A DNA stretch of 42,460 nt from NCBI GenBank assembly GCA_943704495.1, contig CALSCR010003993.1:1-42460 (forward strand), read 5' to 3'. Shown piece by piece: positions 1-10,702 of the stretch; position 1 is the first letter of the stretch, and each line of letters opens with the position of its first letter. Below the pieces are notes generated by a model. It was not told where the DNA came from. It saw only the letters and a program-made list of their open reading frames with translations, and searched no databases. The position numbers and the translations under genes were made by a program. The DNA comes from Pigoraptor chileana (taxonomy: Eukaryota; Opisthokonta; Filasterea).

Positions 1-57
1 AACGACGACGAACAGCGATCACACCACTGAACCAATGGGATCGGCAGCACATCCAAA

Positions 58-60
58 CAA

Positions 61-98
<38 letters not shown>

Positions 99-150
99 AC
101 ACACACACCCACACACACAAACACACCGACACACACACACGCACACAACT
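58..150. repeat. (CA)n microsatellite
   Basis: A nearly pure CA run with ACCC interruptions. On the minus strand it reads as (GT)n right after the presumed donor of the unknown gene, so it is probably intronic. Confidence 0.9.
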
Positions 151-156
151 TCCCAC

Positions 157-2116
157 CATTGCCGTCAGAACGTCCGAGAGTGCGACAATGAGATTGGCGG
201 GATTGATGGGCGCCCCCGCATGCGCAACCTGGTATCTGCTGGGAATGTCTCCCCGCTTCCCCTCTTCCCAAACATGAAATCCGTAGGCGAGAATGCGACT
301 GACCCCACTCCCGGGATCGCACAGGACGAATCCCGTGACGACGACCTCCGGGGGCTTCCGACCAAGCTGCCGCGTGCGTCGCATGGTAGGCACCATTGTG
401 TGCTTCTCGCCCGCATCCACGATCGCCGTGGCTGCCGCTCTCCACTTCTTGGCGACCCCCGTATCCTTTGAGGATATTATGCCCTGCAGATCTTCAATGT
501 CGGCGAGGACGAGGGACCGCTTATATTCCGGAGTCATCCCGGGAAGCACATCAACACCGCTCGAGCGGGAGACGACTGTCGCTGGATCGATGGAGTGACG
601 CGTGCCTGCAATCACATCCCCGCGACACACATCGTACATGTCGCACCCCACGCACCGCTGGCCCTCCCACGCGTAGAACGGCGCCGTAAGCGGCCCTTGT
701 CTCGTTGTCGATTCAAATTCGTACATCGATTTGTACTCTCCGTTGCAGAAAAAAGCCTCGATCTCCGCAATGATGGGATCGGCGTCAAAGTCAACAGGGG
801 CGTCCAGTCCCTTTCCCCGAAGGCGTATCGACGCAGCGCCCTCCACGCGCGATCGCTCAGAAAGTATGTTGGCGCATGCCGCCGTCAACAGTGCCGACGG
901 GGCCTCCCGTTTTGGCCGCGTTGCTGCGGGCGCTGCGGTGCCACGCGGGACGGTGTGTTGGCCTGTGCTTGGTCGCTGTTGCCGCCTGACCTCGTGGCTC
1001 TCCAGTTGCACGAGTGGGTCGTCCAACTTCATTATCGCACGCAGAAATAGGACGTAGAGAGAGACTTGCACTGCAAAGGCGCCCTGCATCGCCGGCGATC
1101 CCTTGGCATCTTCCACGCGCATGGTCAAAATGGGCAGATTGTCGTCGCCAATTACGATCCGGACGTGAATAATATCCGGCTCGTACTCACGGAACTTGAA
1201 CACGTGGTCGATGTTGAGCCGCTCGTAGAGGCTTTTCGGGACATCGAATCTGCCGGTGATTAGAATTCGGTTGGGGAGTGCGGTGTGTTTTTTGCGCATG
1301 AGTGTGTGTGCATTGGGGACAGTTCCTCCATGCGCACTAATGATGGTGCAATCGAGATTCATCCACAGTATTTCAGAGGGCAAAAGTGCTTCCAAAACCA
1401 ATGTGTGCGTGTATGGCCAACTTAGACGCACTATAAACAACAATAACAGCACCAACACAAGACGAAATACAAAACACAAATATGGCGGCCGCAGTCAAAC
1501 TCAGTCACCTGTAGTTGAGAAACGCCAGATCCACATGCTTCAATTCGCCAGAATCAGCCCTGGTACGCATCCAGTTGATCCACTCGTTGATGATCACTGC
1601 CATTGGCGGGTCTCCCGTGGTTGTGGGCACGTGTGCACTCTGGCTGCTTGAGTCGGCGGCGAGTGCATTGGCGCCGGTCGGTATGGATGTTATGGATGAC
1701 TCGCGTGTGGTTCCCTTTGCTGGGTACACTCGTGGTCGCCGACCGTTGTCGCAAGGCGGCAGGCTCCTGCGTATTGCGTCGCCCACCTCATCTTCCCACA
1801 CATTGCCTGCATTCATATGGGCCTCCTTGAGCTTGCCCTTGGTCGGCGACGCGTTTTCCGCTCTCACAGGCGCACTGCCGCACGCTGGATTGGCATTCGG
1901 CTCTGTCGCTGCGGATGCCGGCAGACGGCCGGGAGGCCCACGCGCCACATCGGTCGTGATGTGCTGCAGCTCTCGCATACACTTCTTCCTTGCGAAGAAT
2001 TCGGCAAACTTTTTGGCGGCCGTACTGCGCTCGTTGTGCTCCCGCCCAAAGGCCGACGCATCAGGCCGGGGTCGCGAGGATGGTTGGCGGTCCAAGCCCA
2101 TCGATGTTGGATCCAT
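157..2116 (-). CDS. Unrecognised protein with a CxxC cluster (3' end off the window)
   Basis: Two exons join in phase: 2116-1509 and 1420-157, with donor GTGACT and acceptor ...CTAAG. They give at least 624 residues from the ATG at 2116. Residues 1-150 are polar and low in complexity. The folded part starts near NEWINWMRTR (about residue 178) and runs through WPYTHTLVLEALLPSEILWM and ILITGRFDVPKSLYERLNID. Further on is RCVGCDMYDVC, a Cx2Cx4C group that could bind metal. I do not recognise the family. The second exon appears to end at a donor (GTGGGA, just below 157), followed by a (GT)n intron that leaves the window, so the C-terminus is missing here. A signal-peptide-like stretch in the continuous reading frame just upstream of 1420 is intron read-through. 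It shares a gap of about 490 bases with the methylglyoxal synthase gene on the other strand. Confidence concerns the gene model; function is unknown. Confidence 0.6.
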
Positions 2117-2602
2117 TTCAGACAGTATTTGGTTATCTGAGTGTCGATTTCTCAGGTTTTTATGGGAATGGCTGCGACGGGGAGCGGTGGTTGCATGTTA
2201 TAGAAGACTGATGAGAAATTTCACTCATCATTGTCGCTCATCTGTGAAGGATTACACTGATGCCGGATACGAGAATGAGGGGCTGATGTTGCTGGTTGCG
2301 CAAGTGAGGATTTCGTCGTTCGGTACTGGGCGTGAGAGAGGATGAACCGGACGGCACTGCAGTTACGGGTTACTGAAGTTCGGTTGCCGGAGTGGGACTC
2401 GGCCGGAGATTAGTACTGAGGATCGGAGTGTCGGCCAACTGCTCGACTGCGCAGTAACCCTCGCCATCGGTCACTCAACAGGCCCGACTGATTCAAGACT
2501 AACTCACAACAACCGTAGTAACCCACTCAGGTAGACTTGCCGCATCCTCGGTTGTTACTCACGCACGCGATCGGGCTCGGCAATTCTCGCACTCACTTAC
2601 CG
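2117..2602. promoter_or_regulatory. Divergent gap: unknown gene / methylglyoxal synthase
   Basis: About 490 bases between two start codons pointing away from each other, so it should hold both promoters. I see no TATA box or CCAAT box that I would defend. Several short runs such as GGTTACTGAAG and AGTAACCC recur loosely. The upstream ATG at 2537, in frame with mgsA, probably lies in its leader. Confidence 0.4.
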
Positions 2603-3118
2603 ATGTCCGAAAAAACTTCAGAAAAAACACCAAACTGTCGAATTATCCAAGACATATTTTCCCCTGAGAAGCAAGATATCTCCTTCATCTCCGACTCTGA
2701 ACGGAAAGAGCTGACGGATAGGATGGCGGGGCGAGTGATTGCACTTGTGGCACACGATGCAAAGAAGGACGACATGGCCAAGTTTGCACTGCTGCACACG
2801 GAGCACATCAAGCGTCTATTTCCAGGGGGTGTCATTGCAACGGGTACCACTGGAGGCCGCGTCGCGGATGCAACAGGGCTAGTCATCGAGCGCATGCTCT
2901 CCGGCCCCCTGGGTGGCGATGCCCAGATTGCGGCGCTTGTTGCGACTGGAAAGTGCCACGCCGTTGTGTTCCTTGTTGATCCACTGTCTGCACATCCGCA
3001 TGAACCGGACGTGCTGGGGCTTGTGCGCGTGTGCAATGTGCACAATGTCCCTGTGGCGACAAATGTTGCGACCGCCGAACTCATGATGCGCGGTTTCAAT
3101 CTGAACGCCTCTGCGTGA
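2603..3118 (+). CDS. mgsA: Methylglyoxal synthase
   Basis: Catalyses dihydroxyacetone phosphate to methylglyoxal plus phosphate, the bypass that frees phosphate when triose phosphates build up. The 171-residue product is the bacterial enzyme (about 150 residues) with a short N-terminal extension. Visible motifs: ALVAHDAKKDDM (D52, matching the catalytic-region Asp20 of E. coli MgsA), ATGTTG phosphate loop (residues 79-84), GPLGGDAQI with D106 (catalytic Asp71 equivalent), HPHEPDV with H133 and D136 (His98 and Asp101 equivalents), and VATNVATAEL. All key residues are present, so it should be active. I chose the ATG at 2603 because the family similarity starts after it; an in-frame ATG at 2537 would add 22 residues of unlikely sequence. 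It has no intron, unlike most neighbours. The enzyme is common in bacteria and rare in eukaryotes, so acquisition from bacteria is likely (inference). Confidence 0.93.
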   Translation: MSEKTSEKTPNCRIIQDIFSPEKQDISFISDSERKELTDRMAGRVIALVAHDAKKDDMAKFALLHTEHIKRLFPGGVIATGTTGGRVADATGLVIERMLSGPLGGDAQIAALVATGKCHAVVFLVDPLSAHPHEPDVLGLVRVCNVHNVPVATNVATAELMMRGFNLNASA

Positions 3119-3735
3119 ACGGGGCTTCGTCTGTGTTTAATGTCTCAGTTGACTTTGAGCCATTGTATTTGTGCCCTCAGCAGTGTTGGCGTCGCGTGCA
3201 CGATGATTTGCGTTGGGCGTGCCCTTCACACATACACACACACACACACACACCACATTCACATACACATGCAGCATACATCTGTAAATAGCGAATCACT
3301 TGAAATGCGGGCAAAAGGTCCATCTTCACCACCACCGTTGCACCTTCTAGTTTCTGTTTACCAAGATACCATGTTATTATTATGCCTCTGGAGAGGGAAA
3401 CACCTTCCTCAGCATTGACGGGCGACCAAACGGCACACTTAGCACAGCACACATGTTGTCCTTTGGCAGAATCCCAAAGAGGCATCCATTGCACTCACTC
3501 ACTATAGTCAAAACACGATTCGCATCCACACACAAACCGTCACAACCGGAATATCAACAACCAACACGCACACAGCACGAAAGCGCAACGCACAACAAGC
3601 ATATACAGGCGCACAAACAACACATACACACATCACACACGCGGACATCCGAGCACCACTCTAGAAAGTTGAAAGCAAAGCACGAATTCAAAGGAATGGC
3701 ACCACTATATGAGCATTAAAAGTGAATGACATATT
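3119..3735. other. Gap between convergent genes with a CA microsatellite
   Basis: 3' flanks of mgsA and NDUFA12. It holds a short (CA)n tract at about 3231-3275 and A/C-rich sequence (about 3525-3700) with no coding signal that I trust. Confidence 0.5.
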
Positions 3736-4954
3736 TCACTTCTTGTTGGGGATCCACTCTTGAATCTTGGACGGAGTGGTGCTGTAAGGGACATACTCGT
3801 CCTTTGTGCCGGACAGATTCGGCTTGTAAGTGGCGAGAAACTTTGGCCGGTAATTCATGCGCGGATCGTTTGCGGGCGGAAAGTCGCTGATGTTGTGCAT
3901 CCAACGGTGCCTGTATGCAATTGCGTGGTAAGGGTCGTCATGGAGAGGAACTTATTATAATCTTCGCCTTAATCGCCTCACATGACAAGGCGCATTTTAA
4001 AGCACGACATTTGCATCGACGTTTGTCAATTCGTCCGGTATCACAAAATAACACACAGGGTATGTGCAAATGCAAAATGGGTGGACAAATGATGGAAACT
4101 GACCATTCAGCCGTAATCTGGCTGGCTTCATAATCGTTCCATGACTTGTATTCAACCCAGCGGTTTCGTCCTGAAGGGAGTGTGTGAGGGTGTCATGTGT
4201 GATTACAAATGTGTTGTTTGAGCGTGTGAATGTGGCGTTAGAGACGCAGATGTGAGCATGCTCTTTGTTGCGTGGTGGGGCATTTGATCAACTAAAGCGA
4301 GTGCGACTGCGGGTGCATTCATAAATGTGCCGCATCGTGTCGCATTTGTCCCCATGCCGCACAACCCTCGCAATGCCACAGTGAACAATAATGGAATTAT
4401 TAGGCACCAACGTTCCAGGAATCTTACTGTGTCAGAACTCAGTTCCTCTGATCAAAAAATGACACAATCGCTGAAAACATGTACACTGAAGCTAACAGTA
4501 AACCCAAGAAATAAACCCTGCATTCAGAAACGCAAACGCGAGTAAACGACTCACCAAGAGGGCGCGTATTATCCTCGAAATATTTGTTGCCAAGCGAGTC
4601 TTCGCCAACCAAAGTGCCGGCACGAAGATCTCCCTCCCTGAAGTGATTGGCGCACGCAAAATTAGAGCCATGTAAAGACGAAACAGAAACAAAGTACAGA
4701 GGCCAAAAGTCAATAAAAGGAAGCACATTGTGTATCGCGGACATTGCGGCTGCAAGAATGCTCCCTGGAAGTCGTTCTAATGCGCGCTATGCATGTGCGT
4801 GCGCGCAGAAATGGGACCTGCTTTGCCACTGACAAAAGGCAATGCACATTGACGGGAGTTGCCAGACTGGGCGCACACACCTCATCAGCAGCCAGAAGGC
4901 GCGCTTGAGGCCAATCTGGCGCACAAAATTCACGTTCTGCCTGATGTAGTTCAT
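3736..4954 (-). CDS. NDUFA12: NADH:ubiquinone oxidoreductase subunit NDUFA12 (B17.2)
   Basis: Accessory subunit of mitochondrial complex I. Four exons on the minus strand, 4954-4881, 4637-4555, 4170-4104 and 3910-3736, join in matching phases (2, 1, 2) to give 132 residues. The order of family motifs is complete: FVRQIGLKRAFWLLMREGDL, GTLVGEDSLGNKYFED, GRNRWVEYKSWNDYEASQI, AEWHRWMHNISDFPP, and a C-terminal YVPYSTTPSKIQEWIP that matches the family's conserved end. The acceptor at 3911 was chosen because it restores the AEWHRWMH motif; the open frame upstream of it is intronic. No obvious N-terminal presequence is needed, since this family is imported without one. It lies divergent to the HeH/MAN1-like gene, with 517 bases between start codons. 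Confidence 0.95.
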
Positions 4955-5471
4955 GTTTGCGACAGGTGCTACAGCACAGAAACGCTAATCTTCATCAAGA
5001 GAAGCAACTGCGTTTTCAAAACAAACCCAGTAATTGACGATGCGAATCTTTGACCGTCGCCAACGATGGTGTTGAACATCAAGCGAAAGCTCGCAAACTA
5101 GCTCAGTGACATCACCATGACGCGACGGATGTATCACGTGACTCGCTCTCTTTTGGGTGCAGCCAATCACAAATGGTTTCCAATTTTCAAAAATGAACGT
5201 TTTTGACAGCTCTTACGGTCAGAGCCTGACGACACCGACTGATTACAGAGTGAGAGAGTGAGCGAGAGAGTGAGTGAGAGAGTGAGCGAGAGACAGCGAG
5301 AGAGAGAGAGAGAGAGAGAGAGTGTGTGTGTGTGAGAGAAATAACGAGAGAGCAGAGCTATGCGCTGTTGATTGTGCTTTCATCTTATTCCCGGGATATG
5401 CAATCGCCGACTGACTGCCTCTTAGTTTTATATTTTGTGAGTGTGGTATAACGCAGATTTTTGACATACAC
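4955..5471. promoter_or_regulatory. Divergent promoter region with CACGTG, CCAAT and a GA tract
   Basis: Lies between the starts of NDUFA12 and the HeH/MAN1-like gene. It contains a palindromic TCACGTGA at 5134-5141 and an AGCCAATCAC CCAAT box at 5161-5170, 20 bases apart. A (GA)n/(GAGT)n purine tract follows at about 5250-5340. CACGTG is an E-box/bHLH-type site and AGCCAAT is the NF-Y core. Use by this organism is inference. Confidence 0.5.
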
Positions 5472-8400
5472 ATGCAGTCGGCTGAAAAGAGATCGCGTGC
5501 AGACGTGGCAAAGATGTCGGAGGTTGTCGAGGTATTCGACGACTACAAAAAGCGGTCCCTGGAGGAGCTGAAAGCGGCGCTTGTTCTCTATGGCCAGACG
5601 CTGCCGTCTGCGCAGGCGCTGAAGCCAACCTACGTCATTTGGTACGAGAAGTACGTTGTGCCGCTCAAGGGCCGCCCCCTCGCTGAAGTGCTTGGAGAGG
5701 GCAAGAAGGCGGGCAGCAGCGCCCCCTCAACCCCTAAAAAGGCAGCAAGCCCAAAGAAAGCCGCCCCTCTTGTCGCAACTCCCCAAAAGGCTGCCCCCGT
5801 CTCCCCTAAGAAGGCAGAGCCCGTGCGTCACAAGCTGGAAGAGGTATGTGCTGCATGTGCTGTCGATACATGGAGCATGGTGTCCGCGAGGCTGGAGTCG
5901 CGTCCATCTGCCATAGCTTGACATTGTGCCGCTATTCCAGGTCGATGATGCTGACAAGGAGGACTACGAAGACGAAGAAGAGGTGGAGGAGCGGGTGGCG
6001 CGTCGCGTTCAAAGCCCCCGCAAGTCGAAGCCTACAACTGTTGTACCCAAGAGCGGGCGTGCGGCAACGGAGACGTTGCCTGCATCAGCCGCACGCAGGG
6101 TTGTGCCGCAAGTTGTGTCTGCTAGCGAGAGCGAGTATGACCAGCCCGTCGAGGAAGAGAAGCCCGCCGTGCGCCGCGGAAAGCGCCCGACTCGCGAGAT
6201 CCGTGTCGTCAAGGAGACGCCAAAGAAGACCAGCCGCTCAGACGCAGCACGTGTCTTACCCGCACCCGCACCCGCGCCTGCTGCTGCACGGAAGCCCCGC
6301 ACACCTGAGGAGAGGCGCGCATATGCCGTTTCGAGTGAAAGTGACGGCAATGTCACCGCGGACCAGTACGAGCCACGCCACCCGCGTCGCCGTGCGGCTG
6401 CTGGAAGCGGTATTTCTGGGCTCGTCATGCCCATATTTGTTGTCGTTGCGCTCGGAATTGCTGCATCATGGATTGTGCGGTCTGTGCCGACCCCCTTTTG
6501 CGACTCTGGAGCGCCCAACGCCATTGCAGGTATGCATGCGGTAAAAGTGCTTCTTGTGTGTTTGGTATTAGATCTTGAGCGCATGACTTCTGCTTGTGCT
6601 TATATTTCTTTTTGCTAACTTTATGGTTTGTGGCACAGTCCCAGAAGACCTTGTGCATGCATGTGTTCTGTGTGCATGTGTGTGTGCTGCAGGCGTACAT
6701 ATGGGTGTTTCCACTAACATTACGCAAAAAACTCGTTTTTACAGGGCACTCGGTTGTTGATTGCATACCGTGCCCCGAGCACGGCACATGCAAGGACGGG
6801 AAGCTCGAGTGCGACGAAAACTATCTCGCAGTCGGCAAGACCTGCCAGCTGAAAGGCGATGTCACAAAGTTGCAGAAGACCATGCTGGAAGAAGCCGAGC
6901 GCCTACTTGCCATTCGACTGGGTGGGTACTAGGAGCAAACTGTGTGTTGTGAAGCGCAGAAGAGTGGATGGAGTGAGCGTGTGTGAAGAATAATGTGCAA
7001 AGTTGAGCTGCGGATGTGCAGAGCAATGCTGATACATTGATGTGTTGCCGTTTCTGCGGTCGGCTGTCACAGGCGAAAAGGAGTGCCAGATCTTCAACGA
7101 CGCCCACGACAACGAGGGAGGACTGAACAAAACATTCATCAAGAGCATACTGACCGAAAAGGTTTGCAATTCCCTCCGTACATGACGCCACCCACCTCCT
7201 GTACATACGCATGCCAAATGTACCAAGCGCACCCTCACCACTGCAATTAAAAAGGCCAAGCGGACGTTGCGTCTGTGATTGCACGGCGTTGACAATACTT
7301 ATTTACTTTGTTTTATGTCACCCACCGCAGTTTCTCAAGGGACACGAAAAGGAATTCAAGAGCGCTCTCGCGGGCCTTTTCGCAGACAACCTCGCCTCAC
7401 TTGCCGCAAACGGTGATGAGTATTACCTGTCGCGCAATCCGTACAAGGGCTCCGCGTGCGTGCTGAGGGAAATTCTCGAGCGACGGGAGGTGCAGGTCGT
7501 GCTCTTTGGTGGGTGACCCGCCTGCGCACACATTGCATTATCGTGCGCCGTGTCTCTCATTTGAGTCGACGTGCATAGGTCATATATACGTATCCAACAT
7601 CTATCTCTGCCTTTTTCACATGCGAGAGAGGTCCAACACGCTGACATTTTCGTCCTTCTCCATTTCTCCCGTCTTCATCTACCTACGCAGTCACAACGGC
7701 CTGCATTATTGCTTTTCTCGCTGTGCGTCAATTTCTTGTCGAACGCGAAGAAGCGCAGAAAGTGGCTGAGCAAGTCATCGAATTTCTTGAGAAATCGAAC
7801 GTGAGTTGTTGTTGCCAGTTTGTTGAAAGATGTGCAGCATGTGCCATGCACGCCACCATTGCTCTGCGTCACATAGGGCCCATCCATCACTCTTGTCTGA
7901 TTGGCTCTGTGTCACATAGGGCCCATCCGTACTCTTGTTAGATTGGCTCTGTGTTTAGGGCCCATCCATCACCCTTGTTAGATTGGCTCTGTGTTTAGGG
8001 CCCATCCATCACCCTTGTTAGATTGGCTCTGTGTTTAGGGCCCATCCGTCACTCTTGTTAGATTGGCTCTGTGTTTAGGGCCCATCCATCACCCTTGTTA
8101 GATTGGCTCTGTGTTTAGGGCCCATCCATCACCCTTGTTAGATTGGCTCTGTGTTTAGGGCCCATCCATCACTCTTGCTATTGGCTCTGTGTTTAGGGCC
8201 CATCAATCACACTTATTAGATTGGCTCTGTGTTTAGGGCCCATCAATCACCCTTATTAGATTGGCTCTGTGTTTAGGGCCCATCCGTCACTCTTGTTAGA
8301 TTGGCTCTGTATTTAGGGCCCATCCATCACTCGCGCGGAGGCTGTTTGATTGTCAGCTACTGCTGTATGTGCACTCCGTTTCTGCAAACTTCGGTGGGAA

Positions 8401-8804
8401 GTGGTTTATTGGTGAAGCTCACGTGAACATCGCCTGGTCACGTACTTTATTTTCCCGCAGGAGGCTGCTATTCCCCACCTCCGCGATCGGTTTGTGAAGA
8501 AGTCACATGCCAGGCATCGTATTTGGAAAAAGGTTGATATTGTGTGGGCTGTTGAATTCGTCGTGCGTGTATGTGTCTTTACATTGATATATCCACGCAT
8601 ATCTCCTTGTTGCTGTTGTGACAAGACAGCAATCGCCGGTTGTAGGATCTGTTTCGTTTGCTTCCACTCAATTCGGTCGCATATGTGTGTTTGTGTGTGT
8701 CCATGCGTTGCCATTCTCTATCGTGAAGGCGGAGACCATAATCGAGTCTGATAGCCGCGTAGAAAGGCTCAAAAATACATCGGGAGAGATGTACCGGTGG
8801 CACG
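5472..8804 (+). CDS. HeH/LEM-like inner nuclear membrane protein (MAN1/Src1/Heh family)
   Basis: Eight exons are supported: 5472-5843, 5941-6529, 6745-6921, 7073-7161, 7331-7508, 7691-7800, 8461-8532 and 8729-8804, all phase-consistent, giving about 555 residues. The N-terminus (residues 15-60, FDDYKKRSLEELKAALVLYG) is a helix-extension-helix, SAP/LEM-like fold. A basic Lys/Pro/Ala-rich nucleoplasmic region follows. Membrane segment 1 is at about 284-302 (VMPIFVVVALGIAASWI). A lumenal Cys-rich MSC domain reads DCIPCPEHGTCKDGKLEC...C. Membrane segment 2 is VTTACIIAFLAVRQFL (about 469-484). A winged-helix-like tail (IIESDSRVERLKNTSGEMYRW) matches the end of MAN1/Lem2 proteins. Family role: tethering chromatin to the inner nuclear membrane and working with ESCRT in envelope sealing. 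The final residues are uncertain: reading on gives a stop at 8899, while splicing to 8929 gives one at 8987. A start at 5514 is also possible. Confidence 0.88.
7868..8335 (+). repeat. 40-bp intronic minisatellite, about 12 copies
   Basis: Tandem copies of a unit of about 40 bases containing TTAGATTGGCTCTGTGTTTA and GGGCCCATCCATCACCCTTG. I count twelve GGGCCCAT cores. Copies in the middle are nearly identical, while both edges are more diverged (early copies have CACATAGGGCCC). It lies wholly inside the 7801-8460 intron of the HeH/MAN1-like gene. Confidence 0.95.
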
Positions 8805-8987
8805 GTGAGTGCTGCATGGGTATGTGTGTGTGTGTGCATGTATGTGGAAGAGTGGGAGAAAGAGGAGGAAGTCCTTCATTATTATGCGCCGTGAGCTGAT
8901 TCTGCATGCGTGTGTTGCTGTGTCACAGCCGGGTGGTGTATGAGCGTGCTATGTACCACAGTTGCGGCGTGTGTGAGTAATTATTAG

Positions 8988-10702
8988 GTTATATTAGGTT
9001 GTCGCGTTATGCCTTCCACTGTTTATTCCTCCATGGCACTGGCACGCACGCACTCTCTCTTTCTATCCTTCTCACTGTGGTCTATCTCGTGGAGGTAACT
9101 TCTTCCAGTGTACGTATTCAACCACTGCCTTTTTGTGTTGTTGAAACCTGCTTCTTGTTAAAGGCACCAGAACTGACTATTTCCTCCCAATCCACATTTA
9201 TGTTGTGTACGTGTGTATGTGCGGCGTGTATATGCGTGTGTTTGTGTGTGTATGCAGATACAACGTCCGCCAGCGAGAAGCAAGAGGTGGGTGATTTTTT
9301 TCCATCTGCAATGCTCGCGTGCCATCCAGTGTTTGTAGTGACGACATCAAAAGCCTTCGGAATGATTCACACCCATCCTTCTCTTTCACCCAATTGTCAT
9401 GCAGAGCCTCTATCCCCCTCTATCCCCCTCTCTTCTCAAATAATTGACTCGGCCGTGCTCGCTGATAGCAAATATCTTCTCAGGATTCACCGCGCGTCGT
9501 CGTTGTTGTTGCTTCGTAGTGACTACATTTGTTAGTCCTGCTGACAATTCAAGAAAAAAAGTACTATAGTGGTAATGAATTTTGGAAGCAGGTTGGTTTG
9601 TTGTTTTTATGAGATCGCGGAATAGATTAAATAATATGGAATATGTTCGAGCCACGGAGGTCGACGCGCGGTACAAATGTATGGACGCGCCGATACTATG
9701 AGGCTGCGGTGTTGATGCCCAGCGCATCCACTGGACCGCCAACAAGAGAAACAACCACAGAACGCAGCCGTGACTTCTGCCGAGCATTGTGTCAGGACAC
9801 AGTGCATGTGTGGACAGGAGCGGCGACTCACTTGTTAGGTGATGTCGGTGCACGACACCAACCAACAGTAGTCCCCGCCACACCGCGTCCAATACGTGGG
9901 ATGCAAAGGGAATGATTGAAGGGTGTGCAGGGGCTGTTGACGCGCACGGCATTGGGTGTTTGTGGCTGAAATAGTTATGGGACAGCCGGTCTGCGTGCAC
10001 GGCATGGACGCCACCTTCACGTCGAGTGTAAATTGAAACAGAGTTCGCAAACAGACGCGAAAAAGTGCAGCATGTTCAACAACATGTTACTTTTCGCAGA
10101 AGCACTTTGGGTGGCGAAAAGAGGCGTCATCGTGATGTCATTTTTGTTGTGTTACTCCCGGTCACGTGTCCCGAGGTGTGAAACGTCGACGAGCGACAAA
10201 ACACACATGTGCGGTGCCAAAGATGAGCCTCCATCCGTCCTCATTGTCAGCAGCACACTACATCATTGTGGTATGAATCGGTTATTTGTTGCTGGAGTGA
10301 CCGCGCGACGATCCCACTCGGGCCACGGGATTATGACTGCCGCACTCGGCTGAGACAATCTAGTACAGAGCAGGTGGATCACGCATGCACACACGGCTCG
10401 GGGTGACGGACAATGGGCGCTGAGAGAATCAGTACAGCGGCGGCTCTCAATGTCAGCGTATCACAACTATGCCACAAATTCAAGTGACGATTGAATGCAC
10501 GCGCAAAACGCAGTTTAATGACGCAAACAAAACAAGAATAATGCCAAACGCAAAAGTAAAATATCACATAACATAGCACGGATATGCCATCGCACGCAAC
10601 CGAACCAGTCTTCTCATTTGTTTATGGCAAAAAAAAATGAGAAGAAGATTGGACACGCCGACACTCGCAGGTGAGCATGCTACACTGCCAATTGTGAAAC
10701 AA
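8988..10702. other. 1.7-kb stretch without a convincing gene
   Basis: Follows the HeH/MAN1-like gene. Open frames exist on both strands (up to about 196 codons near 9410-10000 minus) but their products are Ser/His/Thr-rich, lack domains and look random. An acceptor-like TATGCAG just before 9257 opens onto TTSASEKQE, which could be a last exon of the upstream gene. A CACGTG lies at about 10164 and a poly(A) run at about 10627. No tRNA or transposon was seen. Confidence 0.5.

Noticed and set aside
8999-9535. 178-codon plus-strand open frame
   Set aside because: Cys/Val-rich from GT repeats and no domain; at most a small part could be a last exon of the HeH/MAN1-like gene.
9410-10000. 196-codon minus-strand open frame
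   Set aside because: Product has no domain, random-looking composition and a CCCCCTCTAT repeat; no matching exons around it.
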